Source: Leptotrichia hongkongensis (GTDB lineage: Bacteria > Fusobacteriota > Fusobacteriia > Fusobacteriales > Leptotrichiaceae). Taken from it: DNA of 64,000 nt. The stretch lies in contig NZ_AP019846.1 of assembly GCF_007990635.1 (NCBI RefSeq), forward strand, positions 1 to 64,000, given 5' to 3'. Each line of letters opens with the position of its first letter. Position 1 is the first letter of the stretch. A program made the translations under genes and the position numbers. Below are positions 1 through 8,965 of this stretch, piece by piece. The notes below the pieces were generated by a model. It was not told where the DNA came from, did no database searches, and saw nothing but the letters and a program-made list of their open reading frames with translations.

Positions 1-376
1 ATTTTTAGAGTTTTTGTTAATTATTTTTATCCACACTCCTATAATATTTAATATTATATATATTATTAAATATATTATTATTATGCACTGTGGAAATGTG
101 GAAACATATATAAATAGAGCGGTTGCAAGAGAATATCCTGTGGAAAAAAAATTTGATTTTTGTGGAGAAATATTATCAACAAAGTTTCGCACATGATTGT
201 CAACAGCTTATGTGGGAAAATGAAAACTATGTGTATAATATGTGGGAATGCAATAGAAATCACTATATATAATTATTGTGGAAAAAATTATACAAAAGTT
301 ATAAAGCATTGTAAATACTGAAAGAATTAATATTTTTTCTTGTGGGAAAGCATGTGGAAAACTTTTGTGGAAAATC
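1..376. other. origin region, upstream DnaA-box cluster
   Basis: This stretch carries no believable gene. It has one exact TTATCCACA box at 27-35 and six exact TGTGGAAA octamers at 89, 97, 139, 277, 353 and 366, all in the same orientation, plus TGTGGGAA-type variants near 211, 241 and 341. DnaA boxes on both sides of dnaA are the classic arrangement of a bipartite bacterial origin. The last two octamers sit directly upstream of the dnaA promoter and could mediate autoregulation. The boxes are seen; origin activity is inferred. Confidence 0.75.
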
Positions 377-405
377 TTGATTATTTATTTTATATATGTT
401 ATAGT
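377..405 (+). promoter_or_regulatory. dnaA promoter
   Basis: TTGATT at 377-382 and TATAGT at 400-405 are separated by 17 bases, with a TGT extended -10 just before the hexamer. Transcription would start near 412. DnaA-box-like octamers abut the -35. Confidence 0.55.
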
Positions 406-490
406 TAAGGCAAATAGAAAGGCTGGAATTATTGTGAAATTTAAAATTTTTATTTATAGGAATACTGTTAAAAAAGGAGAGAAAAAATAA

Positions 491-1843
491 ATGGATGTTG
501 TGAAATTGTGGGAAAAAATTAAGAAAATTATGAAAAAAAGAGTTAATGAAGGGGAATTTGAGCTGTTTTTTGAAAATGTGGAGGCAACTAAACTTGAAGA
601 GAGTGTCTTTACTCTTACTTGTAATTCGAAGCTAATAAAGGAAAATATGGAAAAATATAAAAGCCAGATGGAAGAAATTATAGAAATTGTGACAGATGAA
701 GAAGTTACGATAAACTTTGAGATAAAAAAACAGGATGTGATGTCATATAAGCCTGAAACTCACAGTTTTCCAAAAGAAACAATGGAAAAAGCTTCACTTG
801 TTCACACAGGACTAAATCCAAAGCACAGGCTTGATAATTTTGTTGTTGGTGAAAACAGTAAGCTTGCATATAATGCCTGTCTAGCAGTTGTAAAAAATCC
901 AACGGTTTATAACCCTCTTTTTATTTTTGGAAGTTCAGGGCTTGGAAAAACCCATCTTATGCAGGCTGTAGGAAATGCAATTTTAGAAAATGACCCAAGT
1001 AAGCGTGTTTATTACTCTACATCTGAAGAATTTGCAAATGAGTTTTTTAAAGTTTTGAACAGCGGAAGAATTCAGCATTTTCGTGATACATTCCGTGCTT
1101 TAGATGTACTTCTTCTAGATGATATACAATTTTTTGAAAAGGTGTTTGGACGTGGAGAAGGGACTGTGGAAGAAGAATTTTTCCACACATTTAACAAGTT
1201 GCAGGAACTGGGAAAACAGATAATAATGATAAGTGACAAGTCGCCAAAGGAAATAAAAAATCTGTCAAAACGTCTAGAATCAAGATTTTTGTCAGGTTTA
1301 ACAGTGGAAATCCAAAGTCCAGGATATGAAACTCGTATGATGATTCTAAAAAATATGGCAAAGGCACAGGGAATAGAAATAGACGACAGCATTTTAGAAT
1401 ATATTTCAGACTCTCTTGATACAAATGTAAGGGAACTGGAAGGAACACTTACAAACTTAAATGCCCGTGCAAAACTTCTAGATGAACAGATAACATTAGA
1501 GCTTGTGCAGGAAATGCTTATGCATAATGTAAAACGAGAACAGTCTAAAGTAACAGCAAAAAAAGTAATAGAAATGATTTCTGCACAGTATGGTGTCAGC
1601 GTAACTGACATGAAATCCAAAAAACGTCAGAAAAAAATAGTAGAAACAAGACAAATCGCTATGTATTTGCTAAAGAATAATGATGAATTGGATTTAAGCC
1701 TGACAGCAATTGGTGGGCTTTTTGGTGGAAAAGATCATAGCACGGTTATAAGCAGTATTAGAAAAATTGATAAGAAAACAAAGGAAGATGTTGCATTCAA
1801 AAAAGAAATTGAATCTTTAAACAAGAAGATTTTCAGAGCTTAA
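491..1843 (+). CDS. dnaA: chromosomal replication initiator DnaA
   Basis: The 450-residue product matches DnaA in length and domain order. An N-terminal oligomerisation domain (about 1-85) and a short linker precede the AAA+ domain, with Walker A GSSGLGKTH near residue 147 and Walker B LLLDDIQ. The C-terminal DNA-binding domain carries the family signature GGKDHSTVISSI. DnaA binds DnaA boxes, opens the origin and directs loading of the replicative helicase. The start is fixed by AAGGAGA at 474-480, ten bases before the ATG. Box clusters flank the gene on both sides, so it sits inside the origin and is probably autoregulated. Identification is secure. Confidence 0.98.
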   Translation: MDVVKLWEKIKKIMKKRVNEGEFELFFENVEATKLEESVFTLTCNSKLIKENMEKYKSQMEEIIEIVTDEEVTINFEIKKQDVMSYKPETHSFPKETMEKASLVHTGLNPKHRLDNFVVGENSKLAYNACLAVVKNPTVYNPLFIFGSSGLGKTHLMQAVGNAILENDPSKRVYYSTSEEFANEFFKVLNSGRIQHFRDTFRALDVLLLDDIQFFEKVFGRGEGTVEEEFFHTFNKLQELGKQIIMISDKSPKEIKNLSKRLESRFLSGLTVEIQSPGYETRMMILKNMAKAQGIEIDDSILEYISDSLDTNVRELEGTLTNLNARAKLLDEQITLELVQEMLMHNVKREQSKVTAKKVIEMISAQYGVSVTDMKSKKRQKKIVETRQIAMYLLKNNDELDLSLTAIGGLFGGKDHSTVISSIRKIDKKTKEDVAFKKEIESLNKKIFRA

Positions 1844-1849
1844 AAAAAT

Positions 1850-2420
1850 TGTGGAAAATGTGGAAAGAATGTTGAAAATTTTGTGGGGAAAAAATGATAA
1901 TATTTTAAAAATTATCCACAGTTGAAAAAGTTTTCTACATAAATTGTTTTTATAAAAAAATTTTATTAAAAAAATTAAATTATATTTAATAAAATAAATT
2001 GTAAAATTACAATGTGTAAAAACAAAAATTAATTTCCACTATATGTTGAAAATTTATACACAAAAATTGTGGAAAAATTTAATCAAAAATATTGTATTAA
2101 AACAAGTTTTGTGGAAAAATAAAATTTTATTGTGTAAAACTAAAATTTAGATACCCACAATAATAAACAAAATTTTCCACATTTGTGGATAAATCAAAAA
2201 CAATTAATTTTAAATTAAAGAAAAGTTGTGATAAAATAATAAAAATAAAAACATATAAATTTTCTCCACATATGAAAAAATTAATTACACAATTTAAGGA
2301 GGAAAAAAATTCACAAAGAAGTTCTTTAAAAATAAGAATATATCATAACTGTGGAAAAGATGTGGAAATATTTGTGGGAAAAGTTTTCAACGTAAAAATC
2401 GGATTTTCCACAATAAAATT
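1850..2420. other. origin region, downstream DnaA boxes and AT-rich unwinding candidate
   Basis: Exact boxes occur at 1912-1920 (TTATCCACA) and 2184-2192 (its reverse form). TGTGGAAA octamers lie at 1850, 1859, 2068, 2110, 2350 and 2361, with reverse-strand TTTCCACA at 2174 and 2405. Between about 1925 and 2060 the sequence is almost pure A and T, a plausible duplex-unwinding element. An 86-codon frame starting with GTG inside the 2184 box crosses this region but is not believed to be a gene. Origin function is inferred from the box density and the neighbouring dnaA. Confidence 0.75.
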
Positions 2421-2504
2421 AAACATTAATTTGGTTAATGGTTAAATTAGTAATAGATAGATTCTAAGTTATAATAATATAAGGTGTGAAGGTGTTGAAA
2501 TAAG

Positions 2505-3458
2505 ATGAAAAAAATGATGACGTTGTTATTAATTATACTTTCCATGCTATGTCTTCATTCCTGCAGAGACCCTGAAGAAGTAACGGCTATGAATGAAGAA
2601 AAAATGCTAGATGACTATATGGAGATGCTCAAAAAAGAATTTAACTTGAGAATGAACAAGGGAGCATATTATGTAAAAGAAGAACAGCTTGTAGCTGGAG
2701 ATCTGATACATAATCCATACTCCTATGTCCTGTACAGCTATAACATTCCTAGGTATAAATCAGAATTCTTTTATAACAGAGAAGTAATACATGTAGAATA
2801 TCCTCCAACAAAATTTCGTTTTGAAGGAGGAGATAGGTTAATATGGCCTCTTGAATTCGAAGCTTTAAAAGACATTCCATTTTTTAATAAAACAACAAAA
2901 TCAAGATTATTGCTTGAAATTATTGATTACTATGGATTAAGACCGTATTTATGGAGCAGTCTCATATACGATAAATCTAAAGGAAATGATTTTGAAAAGA
3001 TAGAAAAAATATTAAAAAAACATGGTATAAAATATGATAAAAAAGTACCAGTTGGAGTTTCTAAAAGAACATGGGTATGTGGCACAATGCTCAAAGAATC
3101 AAATGATGAAAGTTTTGAAAAAAATTTGATAAGTAAAAATACAGTACTAATAGTAATAGATGAAGAATGTGGGAATCAAATAGTGGAAGGGAAAGTAGAA
3201 AGGCTGAAAATGTATGGCAAAAAATTAGAGGAATATTTTTCAAAGCCTAGAAATTTTGAGGAGATAGACTGGTATGAATTTATGAAATTTAATAATATTC
3301 ATCCTATTATAACAATTTATGTAGGATATTTTTCGAAAGAAAAAATTGAAAAAATTAGAGATGAAATAAAGCCATACTATAATCAAAAAGATTTTACAAT
3401 TCTGTTTTACTATTTGGTAGATAATGGTAATGGATATGATGAAAAATATGTTTGGTAA
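2505..3458 (+). CDS. hypothetical lipoprotein
   Basis: This 317-residue protein has a typical lipoprotein signal: a charged start, a hydrophobic stretch at about 5-17 and a lipobox LHSC with the lipid-anchored cysteine at residue 20. It is therefore expected to be membrane-anchored outside the cytoplasm. The rest is hydrophilic, rich in Lys, Glu and Tyr, with a late hydrophobic strand (HPIITIYVGYF) and no motif I recognise. It lies between the downstream DnaA boxes and the S4-domain gene, possibly as first gene of the yaaA-recF group. Function unknown. Confidence 0.75.
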   Translation: MKKMMTLLLIILSMLCLHSCRDPEEVTAMNEEKMLDDYMEMLKKEFNLRMNKGAYYVKEEQLVAGDLIHNPYSYVLYSYNIPRYKSEFFYNREVIHVEYPPTKFRFEGGDRLIWPLEFEALKDIPFFNKTTKSRLLLEIIDYYGLRPYLWSSLIYDKSKGNDFEKIEKILKKHGIKYDKKVPVGVSKRTWVCGTMLKESNDESFEKNLISKNTVLIVIDEECGNQIVEGKVERLKMYGKKLEEYFSKPRNFEEIDWYEFMKFNNIHPIITIYVGYFSKEKIEKIRDEIKPYYNQKDFTILFYYLVDNGNGYDEKYVW

Positions 3459-3482
3459 AAAATAAGTTATGGAGGGAAATTA

Positions 3483-3719
3483 ATGAAAAATATAAATAAT
3501 GATATTGAAGAAGTTATCATAAATACTGAGTTTATAAAATTGGATCAGCTTTTGAAGTGGGCAAACTTTACAGGTTCTGGAGTGGAAGCAAAAATGTTTA
3601 TTCAGAATGGTGAAGTAAAGGTAAATAACGCTGTAGAAACTAGACGTGGGAAAAAAATTTATGATGGGGATATTGTGGAGTTTGCTGGAGAAAAAGTTCT
3701 TGTAAGGGCAAAAAATTAA
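3483..3719 (+). CDS. yaaA: S4-domain RNA-binding protein, YaaA/RlbA type
   Basis: The 78-residue protein is essentially one S4 domain, with the pattern FIKLDQLLKWANFTGSG, an IQNGEVKVNN turn and a GDIVEF strand. Small S4 proteins of this type sit immediately before recF in many bacteria and are thought to bind RNA, possibly the ribosome. GGAGGG lies about seven bases upstream of the ATG. Here the usual yaaA-recF adjacency is interrupted by the following ATPase/nuclease-like gene. Family assignment is firm; the cellular role is known only by analogy. Confidence 0.88.
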   Translation: MKNINNDIEEVIINTEFIKLDQLLKWANFTGSGVEAKMFIQNGEVKVNNAVETRRGKKIYDGDIVEFAGEKVLVRAKN

Positions 3720-3791
3720 ATAGTTTGCTGATTTACTAAACAGATGAATAGTTGTGGAAGCAGACTGTGGAGAATTTAAGGGGAGATTTTT

Positions 3792-5429
3792 ATGAAAAAA
3801 GGTATAGGAATTGGAGTAGAAGATTTTAGTGAAGTAATAAAAGAGAATTGCTACTATATTGATAAAACAAAATGGATAGAGGAAATTTTAGAGGATAAAT
3901 CAAAAATAAAGCTGTTCACACGTCCAAGAAGATTTGGGAAAACGCTTAATATGTCGATGTTAAAATATTTCTTTAATGTTGAAAATAAAGAAGAAAATAA
4001 AAAGTTATTTAGTGGACTTGATATTGAAAAATCTGAATATATGTCTGAACAGGGACAGTATCCAGTAATTTTTATTTCACTGAAAAGCATAAAGGCAAAA
4101 ACTTGGGAGGAAGCAATACAGGAAATTAGACTGCTGGTTTTAGAATTGTTTTCTGAGTACAAGTATCTTCTAGAAGATTTGGATGAGTATGACTTGCCTA
4201 GATTTAAGAAGTATTTACTGGGCAATGCAGATTTTTCTGAGTTAAAAAATGCCTTGCTGTTTTTAACTAGAATATTATTTCAGAAGTATAAAAAAGAAGT
4301 TATCTTATTAATTGATGAATACGATAGTCCTTTGATTTCTGCTTATGAATATCATTATTATAGCGATGCCATCGCATTTTTTAAAGTATTTTACGGAGAA
4401 GCGCTGAAAACTAACCAATATTTAAAAATGGGAGTTATGACTGGGATTATAAGGGTTATTAAGGCTGGAATATTTTCTGACTTGAATAATCTAAATGTTT
4501 ATTCTATTTTAGAAAATGAATATTCCGAGTTTTTTGGTTTTAATCAAGATGAGGTTGAAGAAACTCTTGAATATTTTGATGTAAAGTATGAACTTTTTGA
4601 TGTTAAGGCTTGGTATGACGGTTACAAATTTGGTGATTCTGATGTGTATAACCCTTGGAGTATTTTAAAATTTTTAAAATCTAAAAAAATTGGTTCTCAC
4701 TGGATTGATACTTCTGGAAATTTCTTGATTAATCAGATTTTGAAAAATACAGATTCTGAAATTATGGAAACTTTGGAAGCTCTTTTTAATGGAGAAACTG
4801 TTGAAGAAAATATCAGTGGTAATTCTGATTTATCTAGTTTATTGGGGCAAGAAGAAATTTGGGAACTTCTTTTATTTAGCGGATATTTAACTATTGATGA
4901 AAAAATTGGGGAAGACTATGAGGATGTGTATTCCTTGAGACTGCCTAATAGGGAGGTAAGGGAGTTTTTTAGGAAGAAATTTATTGATGTAAATTTTGGG
5001 GAAAGTATGTTTAGAAAGGCTATGGAAGGGCTTAAAAACCTTAAATTTGATATTTTTCAAAAATATTTACAAAATATTTTATTAAAATCAACAAGTTTTA
5101 TGGATACTAAAAATGAAGACTTCTATCATGGATTAGTCTTAGGAATGATATTTTATCTGGATAATCATTATTATGTAAAATCTAATGAAGAAAGTGGCCT
5201 TGGAAGGTATGATGTTGTAATTGAGCCAAAGAATAAGAATAGTAGAGGGTTTATTCTGGAGTTTAAAGTTGTGAAAAATGAAGATGATTTGGAGAAAGTT
5301 TCGGAAGAGGCGATAGAGCAGATAATAGAGAAGAAGTATGATATTGGGTTAAGAGATAGAGGTATTAAGGATGTTACTTTTGTTGGAGTTGCTTTTTGCG
5401 GAAAAGTGGTAAAAGTCAGTTACAGATAG
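3792..5429 (+). CDS. AAA-ATPase-like protein with C-terminal PD-(D/E)XK domain
   Basis: This 545-residue protein has the architecture of the widespread AAA-ATPase_like plus DUF1703 family. The N-terminal half opens with the family hallmark IGVEDFSEVIKENCYYIDKT, followed by the P-loop-like RPRRFGKTLNMSML near residue 42 and a Walker B LLIDEYDSPL. The C-terminus carries a PD-(D/E)XK-type core (GRYDVVIEP...GFILEFKVVK, about 467-490). Members occur in many copies in anaerobes and their role is unsettled, with mobile or defence functions suggested. It sits between the S4 gene and recF, replacing the tight conserved spacing, which suggests insertion. Confidence 0.82.
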   Translation: MKKGIGIGVEDFSEVIKENCYYIDKTKWIEEILEDKSKIKLFTRPRRFGKTLNMSMLKYFFNVENKEENKKLFSGLDIEKSEYMSEQGQYPVIFISLKSIKAKTWEEAIQEIRLLVLELFSEYKYLLEDLDEYDLPRFKKYLLGNADFSELKNALLFLTRILFQKYKKEVILLIDEYDSPLISAYEYHYYSDAIAFFKVFYGEALKTNQYLKMGVMTGIIRVIKAGIFSDLNNLNVYSILENEYSEFFGFNQDEVEETLEYFDVKYELFDVKAWYDGYKFGDSDVYNPWSILKFLKSKKIGSHWIDTSGNFLINQILKNTDSEIMETLEALFNGETVEENISGNSDLSSLLGQEEIWELLLFSGYLTIDEKIGEDYEDVYSLRLPNREVREFFRKKFIDVNFGESMFRKAMEGLKNLKFDIFQKYLQNILLKSTSFMDTKNEDFYHGLVLGMIFYLDNHYYVKSNEESGLGRYDVVIEPKNKNSRGFILEFKVVKNEDDLEKVSEEAIEQIIEKKYDIGLRDRGIKDVTFVGVAFCGKVVKVSYR

Positions 5430-5456
5430 TTATAGTGTGAAAGGGAAGAAATAGCG

Positions 5457-6545
5457 ATGTATTTGGATCAGATTAGTTTTAATAACTTTCGTTGCCTTGT
5501 AGACGGGAAGTTGAAGTTTGACAGATATTTTAATTTAATATATGGGAAGAATGGACAGGGGAAGACATCGCTTATTGAGGCTGTTCATTTTTTAGCTACT
5601 GGGAAAAGCTTTAGGACTAAGAAAGTGAAAGAGATTCGCAAGTATAATTTGAACAGGCTGATTGTATTTGGGAAATATAAAAATAAAGATTTATCCGAAA
5701 ATGCTATTGCTATTGATGTGAATGAGGATAAGAAAGATTTTTACATTGATAGGGAAAAAGATAAATATATAAACTATGTGGGGTCACTTAACATTATTTC
5801 ATTTATTCCTGAGGATATTGAACTGATTATTGGGAATCCTGGTGTTAGGAGGAACTTTTTTAATTACGAGATTTCGCAGGCAAAAAAGGAGTATTTACAG
5901 TCGATTGTGAATTTTGAGAAAATATTGAAGGTGCGGAACAAGCTTATAAAGGAAAAAAAGACTGGCGAGGAAATTTATAAGATCTATAACGAAAAATTTA
6001 TAGAGGAAGGGCTAAATATTGTTTTAAGTCGGCAGGAATTTATAAAAAAAATATCAATTTTGTTGAACTTGAATTATCGTAAGTTATTTGATGAAAATTC
6101 AGAGCTGAAATTAAAATATGACTGTTTTCTTGGGGATGTGGAAAAGAAGACTAGAGAAGAACTGAAGGAAAAATTTGAAATGTTATGCAAAAGGAAAAGT
6201 GAGAGGGAAAAGTTTCTTGGATACAGCCTGCTCGGACCTCAAAAAGATGATTTTATCTTTGAGCTGAACGGGAAAAATGCAAAGGCATATTCTTCACAAG
6301 GGGAGAAAAAATCTATAATATTCTCGCTAAAAATTTCAGAAATTGATATTTTAATAAAGGAAAAAAAGGAATATCCGATATTTCTGATGGATGACATTGC
6401 TTCATATTTTGATGAAGTGAGAAAAAAAAGTATTTTAAGTTATTTTGTAAATAAAAAAATCCAATGTTTTATAACTTCGACAGAGGATTTGGGAATAGAG
6501 GGGAAAAAATTTATTGTGGAAAAGGGGAAGATTATTAATGAGTAA
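5457..6545 (+). CDS. recF: DNA replication/repair protein RecF
   Basis: RecF is an SMC-like ATPase that helps load RecA at gapped DNA. The 362-residue product has Walker A YGKNGQGKTSL at about 29-39, an ABC-like signature segment YSSQGEKKSIIFSLKISE, and Walker B IFLMDDIASYFDE. Length and motif order fit the family. It begins 28 bases after the ATPase/nuclease-like gene with a GGGAAG ribosome site and is followed 15 bases later by the DciA-like gene, so these genes are probably co-transcribed. Confidence 0.95.
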   Translation: MYLDQISFNNFRCLVDGKLKFDRYFNLIYGKNGQGKTSLIEAVHFLATGKSFRTKKVKEIRKYNLNRLIVFGKYKNKDLSENAIAIDVNEDKKDFYIDREKDKYINYVGSLNIISFIPEDIELIIGNPGVRRNFFNYEISQAKKEYLQSIVNFEKILKVRNKLIKEKKTGEEIYKIYNEKFIEEGLNIVLSRQEFIKKISILLNLNYRKLFDENSELKLKYDCFLGDVEKKTREELKEKFEMLCKRKSEREKFLGYSLLGPQKDDFIFELNGKNAKAYSSQGEKKSIIFSLKISEIDILIKEKKEYPIFLMDDIASYFDEVRKKSILSYFVNKKIQCFITSTEDLGIEGKKFIVEKGKIINE

Positions 6546-6559
6546 AAAGGGGTTGAAAA

Positions 6560-7603
6560 ATGGAAGGAATTAAGGATTTAAAGAATTTAGCACTGGAAGC
6601 AATTGAGAAAAGAAGTTCGCTTTTGAAAAATGAAAAATATATTTTGTGGAAAATCAAGAAAAATTGGAAGCAGATTGTGAGTGGGCCAATTGGTGAGAAA
6701 ACTTATCCGAAAAGTCTATTTAATGGAAATCTTATTGTGGTTATCAATGATGGTGTTATTTACCATACGACGATAATGTATGCGGAAAATATAAAGGAAA
6801 AAGTAAACACATTTTTGAATGGGAAATTTTTGGAAAGTATTGAATTTTCGAAGATAAATTACAAAATAAAGCGAGATTTGCTGGATGAACTTATTGAAAA
6901 TGATGAAAATAGAGGGACAATTCGGGCTGGGGAAATTCCAAGAGGAAATGTTAGGAAAAAAAATAGAAATATTGATTCTGAAAATAAAATTGCAGAAAAA
7001 GTAAAGGATATTGTGCTTTTGCCTGAAGAAGTTAAGGAAATTCATGAGAATATTGATAAAATTGACAAAAAGTATGAAGATATTGCCAGAAGGCTGGAAA
7101 AAATTGCGATAAAACTGAAAAAGAGAGAAAAATACTTAAAGAATAATGGATATATTGAGTGTGAAAACTGTAAAATTTTATTTTTGCAGGAAAATAGCGA
7201 GAAAATGTGCTTTGAGTGTAGAATGAATGAAAAAAATCGAAAATTTCAGAAAATGGCTGATTTAATAAGAAATAAACCGTATATTTCAGAAAAACAGGCA
7301 GTCCGAATGACAAATACCGACAAATCTACATATTATAAAGCAAGAGATATATTGGCACAGCAGACTTACAATGATATGCTTTATTATTGCCTTGAAAAAA
7401 ACAGGGAAATTTCTTTAAATGAAGATTATGAGTTTGAAATTCGAAGTGAGTCGAGGGAAGATGTGGAAAAATTTATAAAAAATTATGTGGACTATAAAAT
7501 TGGAAGCGATAATGAGGAGGTTTTTAAGATTGAGAGAAAGTGGGCTTTGAGAAGATTAAGAAAGGATATGAAATTTAGGCTTGAGAATAATAGGAGATAT
7601 TGA
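6560..7603 (+). CDS. DciA-like (DUF721) protein with C-terminal extension
   Basis: Residues 1 to about 95 fit the DUF721/DciA fold: WKQIVSGPIGEKTYPKSLFNGNLIVVINDGV followed by an I-K-E-K-V-N-T-F-L helix. DciA loads the replicative helicase in bacteria lacking DnaC or DnaI, and the position after recF supports this. At 347 residues it is far longer than typical DciA. The extension has a coiled-coil-like Lys/Glu segment (about 155-200), a CxxC...CxxC zinc-ribbon-like element (CENCKI...CFECRM), and a possible helix-turn-helix (ISEKQAVRMTNTDKSTYYKARD). Function of the extension is unknown. Confidence 0.7.
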   Translation: MEGIKDLKNLALEAIEKRSSLLKNEKYILWKIKKNWKQIVSGPIGEKTYPKSLFNGNLIVVINDGVIYHTTIMYAENIKEKVNTFLNGKFLESIEFSKINYKIKRDLLDELIENDENRGTIRAGEIPRGNVRKKNRNIDSENKIAEKVKDIVLLPEEVKEIHENIDKIDKKYEDIARRLEKIAIKLKKREKYLKNNGYIECENCKILFLQENSEKMCFECRMNEKNRKFQKMADLIRNKPYISEKQAVRMTNTDKSTYYKARDILAQQTYNDMLYYCLEKNREISLNEDYEFEIRSESREDVEKFIKNYVDYKIGSDNEEVFKIERKWALRRLRKDMKFRLENNRRY

Positions 7604-7838
7604 TTTTTATAGTAAAATTTTTTTAAAACATATTTCAATATCATGATTTATTCGGATTAATATTATTACTCATTTAAAAAATAAATGTTTAATAAATTTT
7701 GAATTATGCACTATTTAGTAGGGAATTAAAACTTCTTGTTTTCAATATAGTTTCTATTTTTTTATTGGATTTAGTATTAGATTATTTGTTTAATAACAGT
7801 TTTTATTATTTTTATTATGTTTTTTCTTTTATTTTCAC
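7604..7838. other. AT-rich intergenic stretch
   Basis: No gene is seen between the dciA-like gene and the repeat that begins at 7839. The sequence is almost all A and T with no clear promoter or terminator. Confidence 0.5.
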
Positions 7839-8023
7839 AGGATTGCTCGTTGCCGCAAATCCTATCTTGCAGTAAAAGTTTATCCTGAGAATCAAAATGT
7901 ATGGCAAGATTGCTACGAACACCTATGGCTAGACTCTGACTTTTATTTGACCAACTCCGAAACTCCTCCTTCTAGTCGTCAAACAGTCGTAGTTGAACAA
8001 ATAAAAGCTCCGTCGGTTTATTA
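7839..8023. repeat. intergenic repeat, long copy
   Basis: This non-coding block is visibly richer in G and C than its surroundings. It opens with a 26-base imperfect palindrome (7839-7864; arms GGATTGC and GCAAATCC) that recurs with one mismatch at 11053-11078. Shared segments CCTATGGCTAG and GCTCCG-CG-TTTA follow in the same order in both copies. It contains no open frame. Function unknown. Confidence 0.6.
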
Positions 8024-8095
8024 AAACTAAAAAATATGATAAAATAATATATCTTAACTATTTGATAAAAAATTTTGAAAGAAGGTAAAAAGGAT

Positions 8096-8887
8096 ATGAA
8101 GAAAATATTTTTAATGATTGGAATGTTATTGGGAATTAATGGGTTTGCAGAAAAAAATATTAATAAAAATAATGTGAAAATAAAGCAGTCTGTGATAGCT
8201 ACAACATATACGTATCCAGATGGTAAAAATTCGTTTTGGAATGATGTCTTGACACTTGGGAAAGATAAAGTTCCTTACGTGCTGATAAATCCAAATAATG
8301 GTGCAGGAAAAAAGGTAGAAGTGAATTATGCAGCTCAGATTAAGAAAAATAAAGAGGCTGGAATTAAGAACATTGCTTATATTCCGACAACATATCAGAA
8401 GCGAAATATTAAGGAAGTAAAGGCGGAAGTTGATAAGTATTTTGAATTTTATGGAAAGGATAGTATAAATGGATTCTTTTTTGATGAAATTGCGACTAGT
8501 ACTCCTCAGCAGGTAAGCTATATGAAGGAAGTTTTTGAATATGTAAAAAGTAAGTCAAAAAATAACCTTGTGATTGCTAATCCTGGAGCATCTATTACAG
8601 ATGCAATTTCGCCGTATGCAGATATTTTTGTGACAAGCGAGGTAAGTGCAAATACGTATATTAACAAATTTGAAAAGCCAAAATCTAATTTTGAAAATAA
8701 TCAGTCAAATGCAAAACATATCTGGCATATTGTGCATAGTGCGACTCCTAAGGAATATGCTGAGATTGTAAGGCTTTCTCGACAAAGAAATGCAGGATGG
8801 CTAATGATAACGGATGACATTATGCCAAATCCGTATGATAAGAAGCCGTCTAAATTTATAGAAATCGTAAATATGATTAATAATTAA
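8096..8887 (+). CDS. secreted spherulation-specific family 4-like protein
   Basis: The 263-residue product has a cleavable-looking signal peptide (MKKIFLMIGMLLGINGFA, about 1-18) and a mature part resembling spherulin-4 family proteins, which adopt a TIM-barrel glycosidase-like fold. Hallmarks are YPDGKNSFWNDV, VPYVLINPNNG, a GFFFDEIAT strand with acidic residues at the barrel end, and VIANPGA. A periplasmic or extracellular sugar-related role is plausible but not shown. A longer frame begins at TTG 8075; ATG 8096 is chosen because the signal peptide starts there and GAAGG lies at 8081-8085. Confidence 0.75.
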   Translation: MKKIFLMIGMLLGINGFAEKNINKNNVKIKQSVIATTYTYPDGKNSFWNDVLTLGKDKVPYVLINPNNGAGKKVEVNYAAQIKKNKEAGIKNIAYIPTTYQKRNIKEVKAEVDKYFEFYGKDSINGFFFDEIATSTPQQVSYMKEVFEYVKSKSKNNLVIANPGASITDAISPYADIFVTSEVSANTYINKFEKPKSNFENNQSNAKHIWHIVHSATPKEYAEIVRLSRQRNAGWLMITDDIMPNPYDKKPSKFIEIVNMINN

Positions 8888-8965
8888 TTTTGATATTATT
8901 TGATTTTACGATTGTTTAGTTTTTATCAGTTGATTTTAAAAAGTTAAAATATAGATGGAGAAAAG

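Noticed and set aside
14-263. Two 60-codon frames upstream of dnaA
   Set aside because: They are AT-rich low-complexity frames through the DnaA-box cluster with no ribosome site.
2185-2445. 86-codon open frame after dnaA
   Set aside because: Its GTG lies within an exact DnaA box, it has no ribosome site, and several of its codons are themselves DnaA boxes; it is origin DNA.
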